A stretch of DNA of 64,000 nucleotides from Oegoconia quadripuncta (GCA_949316235.1 OX438757.1:7930657-7994656), one strand, 5' to 3'. Counted from the first letter of the stretch, positions 33,128-42,749 are shown. Notes: a model not told the origin generated them from the sequence alone. A program made the numbers and translations.

Positions 33128-33215
33128 TACCAGCTGCTTCACTCGCGTGGAATTAAGAAATATTTTTTTTTATGTACAACAGGTTGGTACTAGACCTCAA
33201 TCGCACCAAATAATT
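33128..33215 (-). mobile_element. Helitron 3' scrap followed by SINE-C 3' scrap
   Basis: ACCAGCTGCTTCACTCGCGTGGAAT (33130-33154) is a decayed CTAG-side end; TTTTTTTTATGTACAACAGG and TTGGTACTAGACCTCAATCG (33164-33205) are the reverse of a SINE-C terminus cut after about 45 bases. Confidence 0.55.
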
Positions 33216-33219
33216 ACTT

Positions 33220-33884
33220 AATTTCTTTAGTTTGACTTTTAATACTATGCAATTTTGACATGTCAACATGAAGACTCGTATATTACTGAGGCTTATTTAT
33301 ATTTATATATCTAATAATAATGTAAAAGTACCAAATTATTTTAATATAATTAAAACATTAACCAGTCAATTACAACGATAACCATTGTCAGTAACATAAT
33401 AAGAATCTTTAAATGGCATAAGTTTGGTATTAGTTTTCTGTATAAGAATTTGTAATAATGCTGTTGATACTATGTAAATAAATAAATCAAAATGAGTTCC
33501 CACAGTGCAGTTACTGAATCTATACCTATACTTGCATATACGGTAGTACAACCCGGCTCTCGAGTGGCTTTCCGCGTTGATTGACACTGGCTCACGGTGG
33601 CTTTTAGTTCGCAAACCGTCATGTTGCGAGGATTTACACATGTAAATTCAACGTAAGCATGCACGTAGCCAGGCTGGCCAATGAGTTAAAAATGCATCAA
33701 TCATTTATGTCAGTAGCCATAACACTAGCTGGTTTGAGGAGTAACACCGGTTTTCAATTCAAACTTAATTATATACGGCTTTGCTGGTTGTCATCATCAA
33801 TCCATTTAGCTTATTCGATATGGCTTTCAAAATGGACACGTTTTCGTTCTTCGTATCGATATTAATTTAAGTCCTCAGTCCGGC
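33220..33884. other. unique stretch, nothing recognised
   Basis: Overlapping short minus frames near 33366-33664 have no recognised domain. Confidence 0.35.
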
Positions 33885-33886
33885 TA

Positions 33887-34719
33887 TACAGGGCGTCCCA
33901 AAGTTATGGGACATGAAGGGGAAGTACCTTAAATATCGTAGATAGTGAATTTTGCTCAAAGAAGACTTTATGTTATTTTTAAAAGTTAGTAATTCTGCAT
34001 TCATAGATTTTCTAAAAATTATTTGCTTCGGCTGGGAATCGAACCGACTCAAATGTGAAAAAAAAACACCCTACTTTTATGATGCCAATCGAAAGAATAG
34101 CTAAAAAATAATAACTCTGCCTAAGTAACATAGTATTTTAAAAGAAAGGAACAACGTGAAATTAATCATTTTAATCAAATAAAAAACATACATGAAACTG
34201 CCGTAGTCAATTAAGTAGGTATTTTTTTGTAAATTAATTAATTAAATGCTCAAAATGTGATCCCTCTTGTCTTACGCAAATCGCCAATCTTTTAATGAGC
34301 CCGCTGCCTGTTGATTTTCTAATCATTTTATGGTGAACACTCGATGTGATATGGCACAATTCTGTTTGCAACTCGCCTACGTTCTCGTATCGCTTTTTGT
34401 ATAGCATATCTTTCACGTATCCCCAAAAGAAGAAATCTAATCATTTTATGTTGTTCCTTTCTTTTAAAATACTATGTTACTTAGGCAGAGTTATTATTTT
34501 TTAGCTATTCTTTCGATTGGCATCATAAAAGTAGGGTGTTTTTTTTTTCACATTTGAGTCGGTTCGATTCCCAGCCGAAGCAAATAATTTTTAGAAAATC
34601 TATGAATGCAGAATTACTAACTTTTAAAAATAACATAAAGTCTTCTTTGAGCAAAATTCACTATCTACGATATTTAAGGTACTTCCCCTTCATGTCCCAT
34701 AACTTTGGGACGCCCTGTA
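33887..34719. mobile_element. mariner-type snap-back element, 269-bp arms
   Basis: The element starts CAGGGCGTCCCAAAG and ends with its reverse complement, with TATA outside each end (a TA target duplication). The left arm 33887-34155 and right arm 34450-34719 are reverse complements over about 269 bases with essentially one length difference in an A run. Each arm contains a perfect B-box word GGTTCGATTCC (34561-34571; mirrored at 34035-34045). The central 294 bases hold the C-terminal end of a transposase. The two 61-62-codon frames in the arms are the same noncoding sequence in mirror image. Confidence 0.8.
34234..34437 (-). pseudogene. mariner/IS630-type transposase C-terminal relic
   Basis: The minus frame from 34437 reads DFFFWGYVKDMLYKKRYENV and continues to EGSHFEHLIN and a stop at 34234. 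This is the C-terminal signature of IS630-Tc1-mariner transposases (D-F-F-L-W-G-Y-L/V-K-x-x-V/M-Y, then GGHFEH). By analogy with mariner DYHLF, the first D is the third catalytic acid. Only the 68 last codons remain; the rest has been replaced by the inverted right arm, so no active enzyme can be made. Confidence 0.75.
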
Positions 34720-34842
34720 TATGACACTATTCTTACAAGCGTTTACTTAGCTTGCAATGTTCGTATAAGTAACTTAAAGTAACTTACTTAAAGTTGACCG
34801 TTTCAAATTTTTTCTTCCCTGTAACATTTCTAACCTCCAGTA

Positions 34843-34945
34843 CGGTTGGATGGAAGAGATCTCTTTAGAGATAAGTTCACCTTTGTACATATTTTCTGAC
34901 TGTAATCTGTTTGTATTTCTTGTGCAATAAAGAAATATAATAAAG
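34843..34945 (+). mobile_element. LINE 3' tail fragment, copy 2
   Basis: GGATGGAAGAGATCTCTTTA, GAGATAAGTTCACCTTTGTA and GTGCAATAAAGAAATATAAT match the tail at 3045-3172 in order and spacing. Confidence 0.6.
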
Positions 34946-34949
34946 ATTC

Positions 34950-35598
34950 ACTGCCGGAGCAATTAATATATTGCTCCACCTAACCGATGATGGACTAGAA
35001 TAGTAATAAAGTGTTGATAGAAGCAAACCTTTTTGTTATGTAATATTCATGATAGATGCCCTGTGAAAGGAAGAATCGATTTAAACTTATTGAATTATCT
35101 TTCAACTAGATATTCCTTTTGAGAGTGGTGAAATAAGAAAATACTATGCAGCTGCTACATCTTTATCGCTACTATTCGACCCTTGAGAGATCCTCAAAAA
35201 CGTTGAAACGGCAATTACACCCAGATTGATAAAAGGGGCCACCTGTTGACCTCAGAAGCGAATAATGCGCTCGAAAAAGATTTTATTGGCAGAAAATGTT
35301 GGGTTCCGACAACAGATGTTCTGCGGGATTTGCTCCCGACTCCGGAAAGTTCTGTTTGAGGAAGCTTTTCAACTTGCAGCAGACTGTTTCATACACTGTG
35401 AACGTTTCAGATTATTTTTGTGTAGACTTCTAACTTCTATTTTTAAGCGGCTTTTGTGGACCGTTTATTTTTGTCTTCGATATTTATAGAAATATTTTTA
35501 AAGAAATATCAGCTCAGTTATTGTCGTATAAATTTTAAAGTTATTAAGTGTTATGTATTTATAAGTTGTATTGTATAAACCAAATATAGTAACTAGTA
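34950..35598. other. unique stretch, nothing recognised
   Basis: A 74-codon plus frame at 35265-35489 shows no domain. Confidence 0.35.
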
Positions 35599-35725
35599 GC
35601 ATTGTTGTTTTGTCTCTGTTTAAGATAAGATAGCCAACCCTAAAAAAGACAAGTGAGCGCCATCTACGCCATCGACCTCATCTTTGCTTGACATCGGATG
35701 TGATTGAGATCAAGCATTGTTGTGT
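35599..35725 (+). mobile_element. SINE-C 3' fragment, diverged
   Basis: AAGATAAGATAGCCAACCC, CGACCTCATCTTTGCTTGAC and ATCGGATGTGATTGAGATCA follow the SINE-C 3' half with small deletions. Confidence 0.65.
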
Positions 35726-35834
35726 ATCAAAGAGAAGTTTGGAACCGGATGTAGGTATCTATAAATCATATTAAAAAAGAATTATAAACAGATTACAGTT
35801 AGAAAATATAAAACTCTGCTAAAATTTCATATGA

Positions 35835-36006
35835 ATCCACTAATATTAAAAATGCAAAAGTTTGAATATTGCTCAATTACGGCGAAACTGATGAATAGAC
35901 GATATAGCTGAAATTTTGTTACATAGAATATAATTTGGAATAAGACATAGGATACCTTATATCGCGACAAAATGTGTAGTTCCCGTGGGAAAAATAAATT
36001 AGACAT
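35835..36006 (+). mobile_element. short Helitron, 5' end intact, 3' end decayed
   Basis: A|TCCACTAATATTAAAAATGC opens the element in the normal Helitron 5' style. ATTGCTCAATTACGGCGAAA and TAGTTCCCGTGGGAAAAATA follow, but the GC-rich stem and CTAG are lost. Confidence 0.6.
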
Positions 36007-36139
36007 GTGAATAAAAAATTATCACTAAATAATTTTAGACATTAACCTTACCTTGAAATACTAAACTTTTAAGTTATTCAAGATAAGAAGAAAATTTATA
36101 TTTAAGTAAGTGCCTGCCTGATGTGTCGTTCTTATGCCC

Positions 36140-36735
36140 GTTTCCGGAATATTCGCTCTCGGGAATGATGTTCCCAGGAAATTCTTTTTGTGCCCGGGAA
36201 TTTTCTCTATTATGAGAATCTATGTAACAGACGAATAATGAAATATTATGTTTATAAACATAGTCTAAATAATCATTTCAAAATTAGAGAAAAAAAAAGA
36301 AAATTCTAAATGGCGGCCCACATTTTTCACTTTTGGTCTGATCCGGCTCAAAATCTTGACGAAATTGACATAATTTCGTTCAAAATAAAACTTTTTTTTG
36401 TTTAATCTAGTTTAACATAAATATTTTAAATTTTGGACTGGTCCGATTAGATCGATATCTAACGTGCTCTGGGTATAAATCAGGATTTAATTCTCAGAAT
36501 TCAAGCCGCCGAATTTTCTCTTCGTTTCTCATTATAAACATTATTCAAAAAACATAAGGAACATTCACGGGACCATTGGAAATATGTCTGGGAACATTGG
36601 AAACTTATTTTGAAGGAGTAATAATTATCATCCTAATAAAACTTTGCTCCTTATCTATAAAAACATTTTGGCTAATCATTTCTAACAAGGAGACATATGA
36701 GGCGAATATGAATGACAGTTTTGGAAGGGAAGAGC
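36140..36735. other. unassigned stretch rich in GGGAA words
   Basis: CGGGAA or TGGGAA and their complements occur repeatedly from 36140 to 36910, including TTCGCTCTCGGGAATGATG and GTGCCCGGGAATTTTC. This may be an unrecognised DNA transposon or a cluster of binding sites. Confidence 0.25.
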
Positions 36736-36736
36736 G

Positions 36737-36826
36737 AAAGTTGTGTCAGAGTCGAAACAATTGGAAGTCTGTGGCCTCTACCTACCCCTACGGGAAACGT
36801 GCCATGTATGTATGTCTCTGTATATT
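36737..36826 (+). pseudogene. LINE C-terminal end, TATG-repeat tail
   Basis: The plus frame encodes KLCQSRNNWKSVASTYPYGK, like the end of RTE-type polyproteins (LCQDRxKWKSVVSAYPSGKEA), and the DNA then reads CCATGTATGTATGTC. It is the counterpart of the minus fragment at 4366-4442. Here the coding frame survives over about 25 codons and the usual stop is read through by mutation. Confidence 0.6.
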
Positions 36827-36909
36827 TCCCAATATTGCCGAAGAGAGAAATATTGCCGGGAACGGTACAGAGTATATTCCCAAGCTGGGAAAATTCTCGG
36901 GAACGGCAC

Positions 36910-37440
36910 TTCACCAATTTTTCAAAGCCCACATTTAAAGTGGGCAAAATTACGTGTATTCTCAAGCAATAATCGTCGAATACAATATCCTTACGCATAG
37001 AAATAAGATGTATGTCGGGTGACAATAGCGCATGTAAAAGCTCCGGGTCGGATCCCGAGTTGCGCGGATTTGCATTTTAACTGTTGGAGGGTTACACTCG
37101 GCCGGTTCATAAAAGCCGAGCCATTTGTAGAGCATTTGTTACCCATTTATCGATGAATTTGTAATCACGCCTTTCAGAGAGTCAGTCGGAAAATGTGTCA
37201 GTAATGTAAGGGTGTTTTACGAGGTAGCTACTTTAAATGATTGCTATATGTGTGTTGGTGTGTATTTGCAGAGTTCCGATTTATTTATTGATGTACCTAG
37301 ATTGTGTGTGGACGTATTTCGGCTGATATGATGATGTGCTTAGCATAATACCTAAACAAGTAGTGTTAGTTTAAAATTTTTAGAGGAAACGCGGCAATAA
37401 TGCGCACTGGATGGTTACTGCAGCGACAGCGTCACAATTT
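36910..37440. other. unique DNA; GC-richer block 37030-37200
   Basis: GATTTGCATTTTAA at 37068-37081 contains an octamer (ATTTGCAT) POU-type word, and TTCATAAAAGC and TTTATCGATGA follow. A small hairpin CCCACATTTAAAGTGGG lies at 36929. Regulatory meaning is inferred only. Confidence 0.2.
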
Positions 37441-37447
37441 TTTTTTT

Positions 37448-37645
37448 AATAAAATACTAAATATTTCGGACATTTACACCAATCATCTAACCCCAAACTA
37501 AGCAAAGCTTGTACTATGCATACTAGATAACGGACAAACATACAAAACTATTTATATAACGGAAACATTTACACCTCGCGGGATTCAAACCCGCAACCCT
37601 TGCTTTCTCTAACAGGGTCATTATCCACTATACCAATCAGTCGTT
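37448..37645 (-). mobile_element. SINE-B, full length
   Basis: The minus strand opens ACTGATTGGTATAGTGGATA (A box), has GGGTTGCGGGTTTGAATCCC (B box), GCGAGGTGTAAATGTTTCCG, then the standard tail to TGTCCGAAATATTTAGTATT. A well-preserved copy. Confidence 0.8.
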
Positions 37646-37795
37646 AATTAGGGACGGACTGGTCTATGTTAGCGTAGTTATCGTTGTGAATAGGCTATTT
37701 TTCATTCGCAACATTATATTTGATGTTAATGGAGGATGTGGAAGCGTGTTCACTCGGAATTAACTGACCTGAATTATTGTAAACGGCCAGAATAC

Positions 37796-37945
37796 GAAAA
37801 TGCTATCAACATTGCTTGCGGCAGCAGACTTAGCCATGATGGTGGCAGCTAGTCGAGTGAATATTTAAAGATGTCCTACCACCAACCAAACGGAGTAGTA
37901 AACATGTACCCCGCTGCAAATCGAACCGGCAATCTCCATTTTGTG
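37796..37945 (-). mobile_element. SINE-C middle and 5' part
   Basis: GCTATCAACATTGCTTGCGG, ATGTCCTACCACCAACCAAA and GTACCCCGCTGCAAATCGAA are the reverse of the SINE-C body and B-box region. The 3' third is absent. Confidence 0.7.
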
Positions 37946-38034
37946 CACTGTGACAATTAGTGCAAATTTTCAGAATTAACGAAGTGTTTGGGTGAGATAA
38001 TGAAAAAACATACATGAATATTTATATTTTAACA

Positions 38035-38250
38035 TCAATCAATCAATCGATCAATCATTTATTCATTTGTGCTACACATGTGTACAGGTTGTTATAGATG
38101 TATTATTTTATGATTATGATCTCAATGATCAGCTAAATATGGCATACTAATATGGTGGGCACGTTAAAATAAAAGTAAAATAAATAAATAATATATAACA
38201 GTAACAGAGAATAAAATATTCAATTTTAATTCATAGATCATCACCATGTG
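38035..38250 (-). mobile_element. LINE 3' end with TTGA-repeat tail
   Basis: On the minus strand GAATAAATGATTGATCGATT runs into TGAT repeats, the AATAAA-plus-tandem-tail ending of a non-LTR element. The upstream limit (right side) is not defined. Confidence 0.5.
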
Positions 38251-38324
38251 AATTAAGTAGCTTCCATTATATTATATATCCATTTTAAACATTACATTTC
38301 TTTCTATGACTCGGGAATAAATGT

Positions 38325-38385
38325 ACGTATTCATCACACATACATTTGCTCCTAGCGGTTTTGAAGACAGACTGCACAAATTATT
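38325..38385 (-). mobile_element. SINE fragment around the B box
   Basis: GTACGTATTCATCACACATA and TTTGCTCCTAGCGGTTTTGA are the reverse of the SINE-A segment GCTAGGGGCA..GATGAATACG. Confidence 0.5.
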
Positions 38386-38389
38386 ATTT

Positions 38390-39480
38390 TTATTAGTAAA
38401 TTACCCATCGTTTGTTCTCTGTTATATGTAATTTTTTGGTGTAATGAATAAGAATTTTACACAGCTAACTTTTACGTAAGTATAAGTACATAAAAACAAA
38501 GAAAAGTAGAAACAATATAGGAAACTTAAAGGTTAAAATGAAAGAAAATTAGGCCCGCGAGGCTTTATACAGAGAAAGCTGGCAGTTCTTCGTATAAATG
38601 CACAAACATTTAACGAAGAAACTGCCCGCTCTATGCTCACCAGAGATGTCAACTAGGCGTTTAAGAAATATTAAAAAAGAAATTTATGCATTTTAATTAT
38701 AGCTTTAATTATTTTCAACATCCTCGCAGCAAATTAAAAGAAACACAATATATCGCTGTAACTGATATGACTAATTCACACAAAAAGTCGGCAGCATAAG
38801 CCGTGCCGCGCGCACCATACTCACGTACCAATTACCTAAAACACACAAGCAGTTAACCTCAAATTTCACTAATGAAAATTTCCATACAAGTTCGTACCGA
38901 GGGCGCGCCTTATCGTTTATCTGTGGCTTATTGCTTTTGTCCGACAGTAATTAACGTATGGTATTGTCATGTAGCAATCTAGGTCAGCTCAGTTGACGGG
39001 CACAGGGTTACCTTAAAGTTTAAAAATTCTATTTATATCAGATTGAAAAAGAGTATGTGAAAAAGATTTATTTATTACCGACATATTGTATTCTTCTTGG
39101 TACATCTGCGATATTATGATGGCAACTCTAATTCAAACATGAATATTGCTGCAGTGTCATTAGCACCAATTAAATGCATATAACATGACAGATTAATTTT
39201 CCATCCAATAATTAATTGTCCATTAAACAACACGTCACGACCATTACAAAACGAGTTTATTAGGTTATCGTTCAATCTTTCTTTATTGTTATGTAACAGT
39301 AATATTAAGGCGATGCCACAATAAGTTAAATTAAATGAAGCCGCAAACAAATGTAGAGGGGCAGAGTAAAGCCCGAAACAAATTTATGTCTCCGCTCCCC
39401 ACCGGTTGGCTGTATCGATGTCGTTTGCATCTGAAATCTTTCGAGGCACAGGACTATATTAGAGAGGGGAATTGGCTGGG
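38390..39480. other. unique stretch, CpG-richer part near 38790-38960
   Basis: ACCGAGGGCGCGCCTTATCG and TTTATCTGTGGCTTATTGC near 38898-38936 combine GATA-like and Runt-like words. No coding support. Confidence 0.25.
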
Positions 39481-39720
39481 ATCTTAATTTATCGAAGTTT
39501 TTATGGTTTAATTAACGGAATTCACTTAAGCGTGGGGCGCGCGCGGGCGCGGGCTCGACGCGCTGTCGCCGCCGCGGTTAGCGCTTTATTTTATACTAAT
39601 AGATGTCCCTTGGCCTGGCCGCACCATAATTAGCGCCAGTACGCCATTGAAAGTTTTAATTGAAAAGGCTTTGTGCAGTTTTATAGTCTGTGAACAATTT
39701 GAGAGTGTATTTCATGCAGC
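39480..39720. promoter_or_regulatory. GC-rich island ringed by homeodomain-core words
   Basis: TTTATGGTTTAATTAACGG, TTTATTTTATACTAATAG, CACCATAATTAGCGCC and AAGTTTTAATTGAAAAGG flank a GC core (GGGGCGCGCGCGGGCGCGGG). The TAAT/ATTA and TTTATGG words are typical of Hox-type sites. No open frame or repeat match. This is the strongest enhancer-like block in the window, on inference. Confidence 0.3.
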
Positions 39721-39904
39721 CGCCTCAGACGGCGGTTAATCTTGACACCTCTGCTTTGTTCACTATTCTGTCGTAGCGACATTTACTTTAGACCGATATT
39801 TTGTATACAGACTTTATAGACCGGGTTTTTTCTTGCTTCAACAGAGATTATGATTGTTTTATTTAATTATAATGTATGCTAAATAATGTAAGGCCGGTTT
39901 AAGT

Positions 39905-40325
39905 TTTTTTTTATGGTTAACTGGATACGCGTTTGACCACAATCTCACCTGATGGGAAGTGACGATGTGGCCGAAGATGAAGCACGCGATCTCAGTAGAT
40001 GCCTATTTACTCTGCTCTTGAAGATCCCAAGGTTGTATAGGATTCAGGAAAGACTGACGCCTGAAGGGAGAACCGCTTATTGCGAATGTTCGGTATGTTA
40101 ACTACATACGGGTGGAATCCCTCCCCACCGCTTGTAGTCCGAAGATGAAATGGCGATGGTCGAATAAGATTGTCTAATTCCAACGCACACTCACCGAAGT
40201 GCATCCTGTAAAAGACTGAGAGACAGGCGACCTTGCGACGGTGTTCGAGGCTCTGAAATTTAGCAGTGATCGAATGGTCACCAATTTTCTGTGAGCCGAA
40301 TCTAATATAAAGTCTCTCGAATTAC
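39905..40325 (-). pseudogene. Jockey/CR1-type LINE, RT C-terminus and 3' UTR
   Basis: The minus frame from about 40325 to the stop at 40007 is open for about 105 codons. It contains QSLEHRRKVACLSVFYRMHF, GECALELDNLI and VFPESYTTLG, the conserved C-terminal block of insect non-LTR reverse transcriptases (LEHRRDVASLCVFYRLYHGE, later VFP..Y.L..FK). The expected FFPRTxRxWNxLP block has been deleted before VFPES. The 3' untranslated part (GATCGCGTGCTTCATCTTCG, AGGTGAGATTGTGGTCAAAC) ends in an A-run, read here as TTTTTTTT at 39907. It is 5'-truncated and dead. Confidence 0.75.
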
Positions 40326-40854
40326 CTTCCAATCGAACTCAATAGGTACCCATCGTTTATGGACTCCGCAGTGAAAACTTTTAATCGCTCGTATTATTAC
40401 AGCGCGTTCTTAAAATCCACCTTAAATTAATTCACCCTGCCGAAATTTGGAATTCAAAACTGTAAATTGTAGCCTCATGCCCCAATTATTATAACATTTA
40501 TTCTTTATGGGGTAAACAGATCCCTATTTATTAGGGTTGATTATTCGAATTAATTTGTTTGTGTTATGTTGCGGGCAGGGTTGGGTAACGCCGGGAGAGT
40601 GTTTTGATATTTAAATGAGGGTTGAAGCTTGATTGTGGTCATTCAGCTTAGACGGGAACCGCGACTCCCTGATACCGGCCTATGGGTCACCGTCTGCGCA
40701 CATCTCTGACTTTCTGTTAACTAGTATTAGCGCATTGGTCAAACTATATTGCGGCAATGAAATAGTGAAAAAGTAATAAATTGTTTGTACAATTATTATT
40801 AATTTTGAAGCTATATTTATGAAGTGCATTGCAGAATTTTTGTGTAATAAAGTG

Positions 40855-40855
<1 letters not shown>
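40326..40855. other. unique stretch, nothing recognised
   Basis: No supported feature. Confidence 0.35.
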
Positions 40856-40857
<2 letters not shown>

Positions 40858-40892
<35 letters not shown>

Positions 40893-40930
40893 TTATCCAT
40901 AGAACTTGATTGATTGATTGATTGATTGTT
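40858..40930. repeat. 33-base T run and TTGA repeat
   Basis: Thirty-three Ts (40858-40890) are followed, after ATTTATCCATAGAAC, by about six TTGA units. The T run may be the A tail of a minus-strand retroposon, but nothing recognisable precedes it. Confidence 0.85.
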
Positions 40931-40959
40931 TTATAATTTTTGTCGAGTTTGTACAAACT

Positions 40960-41095
40960 ATTCTATTTTATTTCTTCATAGTTGGCACCCATTGGCCTCA
41001 TAATATCATGGTGTTGCGGGTGTCCATGGGCGGCGGTGATTGCTTTCCATCAGGTGACCCGCATGCTCGTTTGCCGCCCCCTCTCATATAAAAAA
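40960..41095 (+). mobile_element. CR1-type LINE 3' end
   Basis: GGGTGTCCATGGGCGGCGGT, GATTGCTTTCCATCAGGTGA and CCCGCATGCTCGTTTGCCGC before an A-rich tail is the well-known terminus of CR1-like LINEs in moths and butterflies. Confidence 0.7.
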
Positions 41096-41159
41096 AATAA
41101 AAAAATAATGCATATCCTCCAGATACAATATGTAAAAAATTCAAAAAATATCTCGGTAT

Positions 41160-41228
41160 GAAAAAAATATCATTGTCAATATCATGTAATGTGAATATAG
41201 ATTCACATTTACATAATGATATTTTTTC
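41160..41228. repeat. bulged AT-rich hairpin
   Basis: GAAAAAAATATCATT (41160) pairs with AATGATATTTTTTC (41215), and GTAATGTGAAT pairs with ATTCACATTTAC around a 4-base loop, leaving an 11-base bulge on the left. Confidence 0.6.
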
Positions 41229-41309
41229 CAACATGTCCCACCTATAGGTATAGGACATGTTCTGTAATTTTATATGGGCCAACATAAGCTTAATGTGCTA
41301 CTGTTCAAT

Positions 41310-41990
41310 ATAAAAAAATGAGAAGAACTCTCTCAACAAAATAATTGGTGTATCAAAATAACATGACCATAGAATATTTTTTACACATCACCATCATTCA
41401 AGTTGATGTTTAAATTTCATTCAAATTGATGTTTAAATTTCGTAATAGAATTTTTCATTTAATAACTTAACTCTTTCTTAACTTAATATTTATATTGCAA
41501 TAAAGTATAAACTTGAATAATTCAATCAATATATTATCTTGTCGCGGGTTTATCTTATTGTCGGCTGACGACCGATTGGTTTAGTTGGTAGTGACCCTGT
41601 CAGCGAAACCAACGGTTGCGGGTTCGCATCCCGCGAGGTGTAAATGTATGTGTGATGAATACGAACATTAAACTTCTGACATGTTATGCGTTCTGTTATC
41701 AGTGAATGCACGAGGTGGAGACTGAAAAACAGCTATTTTGCTGAGGCTCCAACCTATTTGTCCACTACGTTAGAAAATTTAACTATAATTAATGATCATG
41801 TAAGTAGTATATTTTTTAAGTGGATGAATAAATATCTTTTTATTTATTTATTTAATTTCCGAGTCATGGATGATCATATAAATATTTATGTAAGTTTATC
41901 CGTTATACTGATCCATAGTATAAGCTTTGCTTAATTTGGCACTAGATGATTGGTGTAAATATCCGAAATATTTATTGTTATTATTGTCAT
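41310..41990 (+). mobile_element. composite repeat plus SINE-B, copy 2, with nested insertion
   Basis: The first part (41310-41560) matches 27803-28010, with a 25-base internal tandem duplication of TTGATGTTTAAATTTC. A SINE-B follows with its tRNA-like head (41574: GCTGACGACCGATTGG, A box GGTTTAGTTGG; B box GGGTTCGCATCCC), then an interruption (41673-41855), then the SINE-B tail (TCCGAGTCATGGATGATC to ATTGTCATCAT). Confidence 0.75.
41673..41855 (+). mobile_element. retroposon fragment inside SINE-B
   Basis: The insert separates GAACATTAA from TTTCCGAGTCATGG, which are adjacent in the copy at 52912. It ends GATGAATAAATATC then TTTA repeats, the AATAAA-plus-tandem-tail form of a 5'-truncated LINE. 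The 82-codon frame over it is accidental. Confidence 0.6.
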
Positions 41991-41995
41991 CATTC

Positions 41996-42540
41996 TCGAT
42001 ATCCGGGACGCGTACTAACTAGCTTTTCGCATTGAGGGTTCTGACGAGTAGTCTGCGGACCCGGATAGATATTTAGGCCAATCAAGCACTTGTCGTTCTA
42101 TAGCGACATAGGTAAACTACAGGATATTCAATTAATTTTATATTACTTAACTATCGTATCTGATACTAAAATCTCCCCTAAATCGTGACCAAATTATATT
42201 GAAACAGATATTGTACCGTGAGGCGTAAAAATATCCTATTATAAAATTAAGAGGCTCTTTTACTTGGGGCTGCCGAGTTAACAATAGAATCGCTAATTTT
42301 TAATTAGGGTTCCTTATAACTCGGCCAAGTTCGAAATTGGCGGCAGGTTTGGATTACAAAGCCAATTACAAGTGTCGCGATGTTCGTTAACTGAACCTCT
42401 TTTCTTTTGCCTCCCTTTCTTTGGGGTATAACTTGCAACTGTGTATTTTTTATTTCGAAGCTTAAAGGAAGCTCTGGATTATTTTTTGTTAGTTGTATAA
42501 ATAAGTATGGATCGTTATTTATTGTCTTGTATCCTTCTTA
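41996..42540. other. unique stretch, nothing recognised
   Basis: No supported feature. Confidence 0.35.
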
Positions 42541-42744
42541 TCCCAATTAATATTATAAATGCGAAAGTTTGTGTGTATGTCTGTATGTATGTTTGTTACC
42601 TCTTCATGCCTATACGGCTGGACGGATTTGGAAGAAATTTGGTGGGTAGATTTTAGGACCTGGTTTAACATATACGCTATTTTTTTTGCTGAACCGATTT
42701 TGATGAAATCTTCCACGCGGACGAAGTCGCGGGCGGAAAGCTAG
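42541..42744 (+). mobile_element. short Helitron, complete ends
   Basis: A|TCCCAATTAATATTATAAAT ... GTCGCGGGCGGAAAGCTAG|T, 204 bases. The 5' TC, 3' CTAG, insertion between A and T, and GC-rich subterminal stem are all present. Internal phrases GCTGGACGGATTTGGAAGAA and GAACCGATTTTGATGAAATC match the family. Non-autonomous. Confidence 0.85.
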
Positions 42745-42749
42745 TACAG

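Noticed and set aside
33867..34724. a pair of identical 61-62 aa proteins on opposite strands
   Set aside because: They are the two arms of one inverted-repeat element read in mirror image, not genes.
36576..37025. 120-codon and overlapping frames as a gene
   Set aside because: Three plus frames and one minus frame overlap; the only recognisable part is a LINE tail.
36672..37025. 117-codon minus frame
   Set aside because: Antisense of the LINE tail region, no domain.
40858..40890. polyadenylated processed pseudogene on the minus strand
   Set aside because: The T run is long, but no coding or transcript-like sequence can be recognised beside it.
41574..41640. tRNA gene
   Set aside because: It is the head of SINE-B; the stem pairs needed for a tRNA are missing.
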